From the NCBI RefSeq assembly GCF_002262875.1, contig NZ_NKYE01000016.1, forward strand, positions 102,511 through 166,510: DNA of 64,000 nucleotides. The letters run 5' to 3'. Under the pieces are notes generated by a model. The model did not search any database and was not told the DNA's origin. It worked only from the letters and a program-made list of their open reading frames with translations. The stretch is from Amycolatopsis antarctica (GTDB lineage Bacteria > Actinomycetota > Actinomycetes > Mycobacteriales > Pseudonocardiaceae). Made by a program: the position numbers and the translations under genes. Each line of letters opens with the position of its first letter. Position 1 is the first letter of the stretch. Shown one piece after another: positions 62,746-64,000 of this stretch.

Positions 62746-62817
62746 CGCGCACCTCCACGGGCGGATGCGCGATGGGTAACCGTGCCCTCGCCGGGGCAAA
62801 CCTCGCCCGCGCGGACG

Positions 62818-63591
62818 TCAGTTCCACCGGAACCGCCACCTGCGGCGCTGGAGCAGATCCTGCGCCAGGTGCTGGAGCCCGGTGTGTTCGCCGACGTGGA
62901 CGTCCGGGCAGAAGGCTCGGTGCTCGGCCGCGAGGGCGAGAGCATGTGCGCCCGCTCGTGGTGGCGCGGCGACGGCCACCTCCAGAACGTCGAACCCGAG
63001 AACGGTGACCACCGCGGAGAAGCGTTCCTCCCAGCTCCGCAGGACCGCGGAGAGCGCGGCGACATCGCCGGTCATACCGGCCGCCCCGGCCCACCCGAAT
63101 GCCGCCGGGATGTCCGCGGGCCGGTCCACCCGGACCAGGCCGAGGCGGTACTTCCCTCTGGTGGCAAGGAGAACGCCGGTGTTGCCCGCGTTCGCCAGGC
63201 GGTCGGTGCGGCTGCGTACCGGGGTCGCGAGGCCGGGGAACTCCGGCCCGTACGGCCGCAGGCACGCGCCTTCGCAGCAGCCGCCCGGCCACCAGTCACG
63301 CAGCACCCGCACGGCGGAGAGGCCGTCCACCCGGTCGAGCGCGGGCCGGAGCCTGGCCCGGTCGTCGATCCAGTCCTCACCGGAGGCCGCGAACCGCTCG
63401 TCGTACGGGACGAGTACCGGCCACAGGCCCGTACGCTCGTACTCGGCGACGCAGTGCCCGTATCGGTCCGGCCGGTCGAGTGCCCGGTCGGTCACCCACA
63501 TCCCGCCCCGTCGGCTCCCCGGAGCCAGGGACAACCCCGCGGGTGCGCACTCGGACAGTCCCTGTGCCGGCCAATCCCGTACCACCGTCAT
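62818..63591 (-). CDS. DUF4253-domain protein
   Basis: 257 aa. The C-terminal domain matches DUF4253: VLRSWEERFSAVVTVLGFDV, EVAVAAPPRAGAHALALAAE and EHRAFCPDVHVGEHTGLQHL, ending RRWRFRWN. The N-terminal half (GLWPVLVPYDERFAASGEDW) is typical of actinobacterial members. The role is unknown; related proteins are often annotated beside SUFU or SMI1/KNR4-like immunity proteins. ATG 63591 is preceded by GAGGAGGA. Last gene before the repeat array. Confidence 0.83.
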   Translation of the reverse strand: MTVVRDWPAQGLSECAPAGLSLAPGSRRGGMWVTDRALDRPDRYGHCVAEYERTGLWPVLVPYDERFAASGEDWIDDRARLRPALDRVDGLSAVRVLRDWWPGGCCEGACLRPYGPEFPGLATPVRSRTDRLANAGNTGVLLATRGKYRLGLVRVDRPADIPAAFGWAGAAGMTGDVAALSAVLRSWEERFSAVVTVLGFDVLEVAVAAPPRAGAHALALAAEHRAFCPDVHVGEHTGLQHLAQDLLQRRRWRFRWN

Positions 63592-63720
63592 CCGGTCCTC
63601 CTCTGCTTCTGCGCCGCGTCGATTCGAACACTAGTTCGAACGTCCGACAGTTTTCGACGGGTCGCCGGCGAAGATTCGGGAAGTCACACGAATGGGCTAG
63701 AGAGGGCAGCTCGGGCTCCT

Positions 63721-64000
63721 GCCCGAGCGCCCGACACGGTGTGCCCGAGCGCCCGACACGGTGTGCCCGAGCGCCCGACACGGTGTGCCCGAGCGCCCGA
63801 CACGGTGTGCCCGAGCGCCCGACACGGTGTGCCCGAGCGCCCGACACGGTGTGCCCGAGCGCCCGACACGGTGTGCCCGAGCGCCCGACACGGTGTGCCC
63901 GAGCGCCCGACACGGTGTGCCCGAGCGCCCGACACGGTGTGCCCGAGCGCCCGACACGGTGTGCCCGAGCGCCCGACACGGTGTGCCCGAGCGCCCGACA
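63721..64000. repeat. Tandem 22-bp repeat array, cut by window edge
   Basis: Twelve identical units of GCCCGAGCGC followed by CCGACACGGTGT plus 16 bp of a thirteenth, running to the end of the window. Units are perfect copies by eye. Read on the minus strand and rotated, a unit is GTGTCGGGCG followed by CTCGGGCACACC, which matches the version-A unit at 59175-59284 at 16 of 22 positions. No spacers, so not a CRISPR. Translated frames give a repeated peptide that I regard as an artefact. Confidence 0.95.

Noticed and set aside
63377..63979. A repetitive protein on the minus strand across the right-hand repeats.
   Set aside because: The peptide repeat arises because a 22-bp unit stays open in every frame; there is no ribosome-binding site and the frame runs into the DUF4253 gene.
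63721..64000. The regular repeats at the right edge as a CRISPR array.
   Set aside because: Units follow each other without spacers and are only 22 bp long; this is a tandem minisatellite.

Overview
The window is high-GC DNA (about 70% by eye) with dense, often overlapping genes, many GTG/TTG starts and strong third-position G/C. It comes from a high-GC actinomycete. A mycothiol-dependent-type enzyme, a SARP/AfsR-type regulator, ectoine/hydroxyectoine genes, a DasR-type regulator with a dre-like site, and gene order shared with mycobacteria suggest Pseudonocardiaceae or a near relative, probably salt-tolerant. The family is inference; no rRNA or tRNA gene was seen to confirm it. No insertion sequence, integrase, prophage or CRISPR was seen.

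Layout. 1-7.2 kb: phenylacetate degradation, with paaI-paaK leftwards and paaZABCDE rightwards around a decayed serine-hydrolase fragment. Each promoter carries a PaaR-like palindrome. 7.3-10.0 kb: a MarR repressor, ring-cleaving dioxygenase and carboxylesterase set resembling the quinone-stress MhqR/MhqO/MhqD module, with an operator in the divergent gap. 10.0-15.3 kb: a frameshifted nucleotidyltransferase, isochorismatase-like hydrolase plus GlxA-type regulator, amidohydrolase plus mycothiol-dependent isomerase-like protein, and an Abi-alpha-like protein. 15.5-19.3 kb: ectABCD with a strong hairpin between ectC and ectD and a large terminator downstream. 19.4-26.7 kb: an AfsR-like regulator, a secreted PL7 alginate-lyase-like enzyme, a translationally coupled pair of uncharacterised genes (one nucleotidyltransferase-like), an SGNH hydrolase and a DUF3159 membrane protein. 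26.8-31.3 kb: an amino-sugar module (GlcNAc-kinase-like, SIS protein, dre-like site, DasR-like regulator) followed by an MFS exporter.

32.5-59.1 kb follows, as I recall it, the Mycobacterium tuberculosis thiE/thiO-thiS-thiG ... thiD-thiC ... def-DUF3263-VirR ... Cdc48-like ATPase-pssA-psd-moeA ... groEL2 order. Two TPP riboswitches control thiOSG and thiC-thiD. The block is interrupted by accessory genes, notably a cassette of a ThDP-dependent synthase, a KAS III-like protein lacking the catalytic cysteine, and an ABM-domain protein, which is the best candidate here for an undescribed biosynthetic system. groEL has two CIRCE operators.

59.1-64 kb: PspC-domain protein, menC, SUFU-like protein, DJ-1/PfpI protein, DUF72 and DUF4253 proteins. 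Two 22-bp tandem-repeat arrays, apparently one sequence family in opposite orientations, lie at 59.2 kb and at the right edge. A separate 22-bp palindrome occurs three times between genes.
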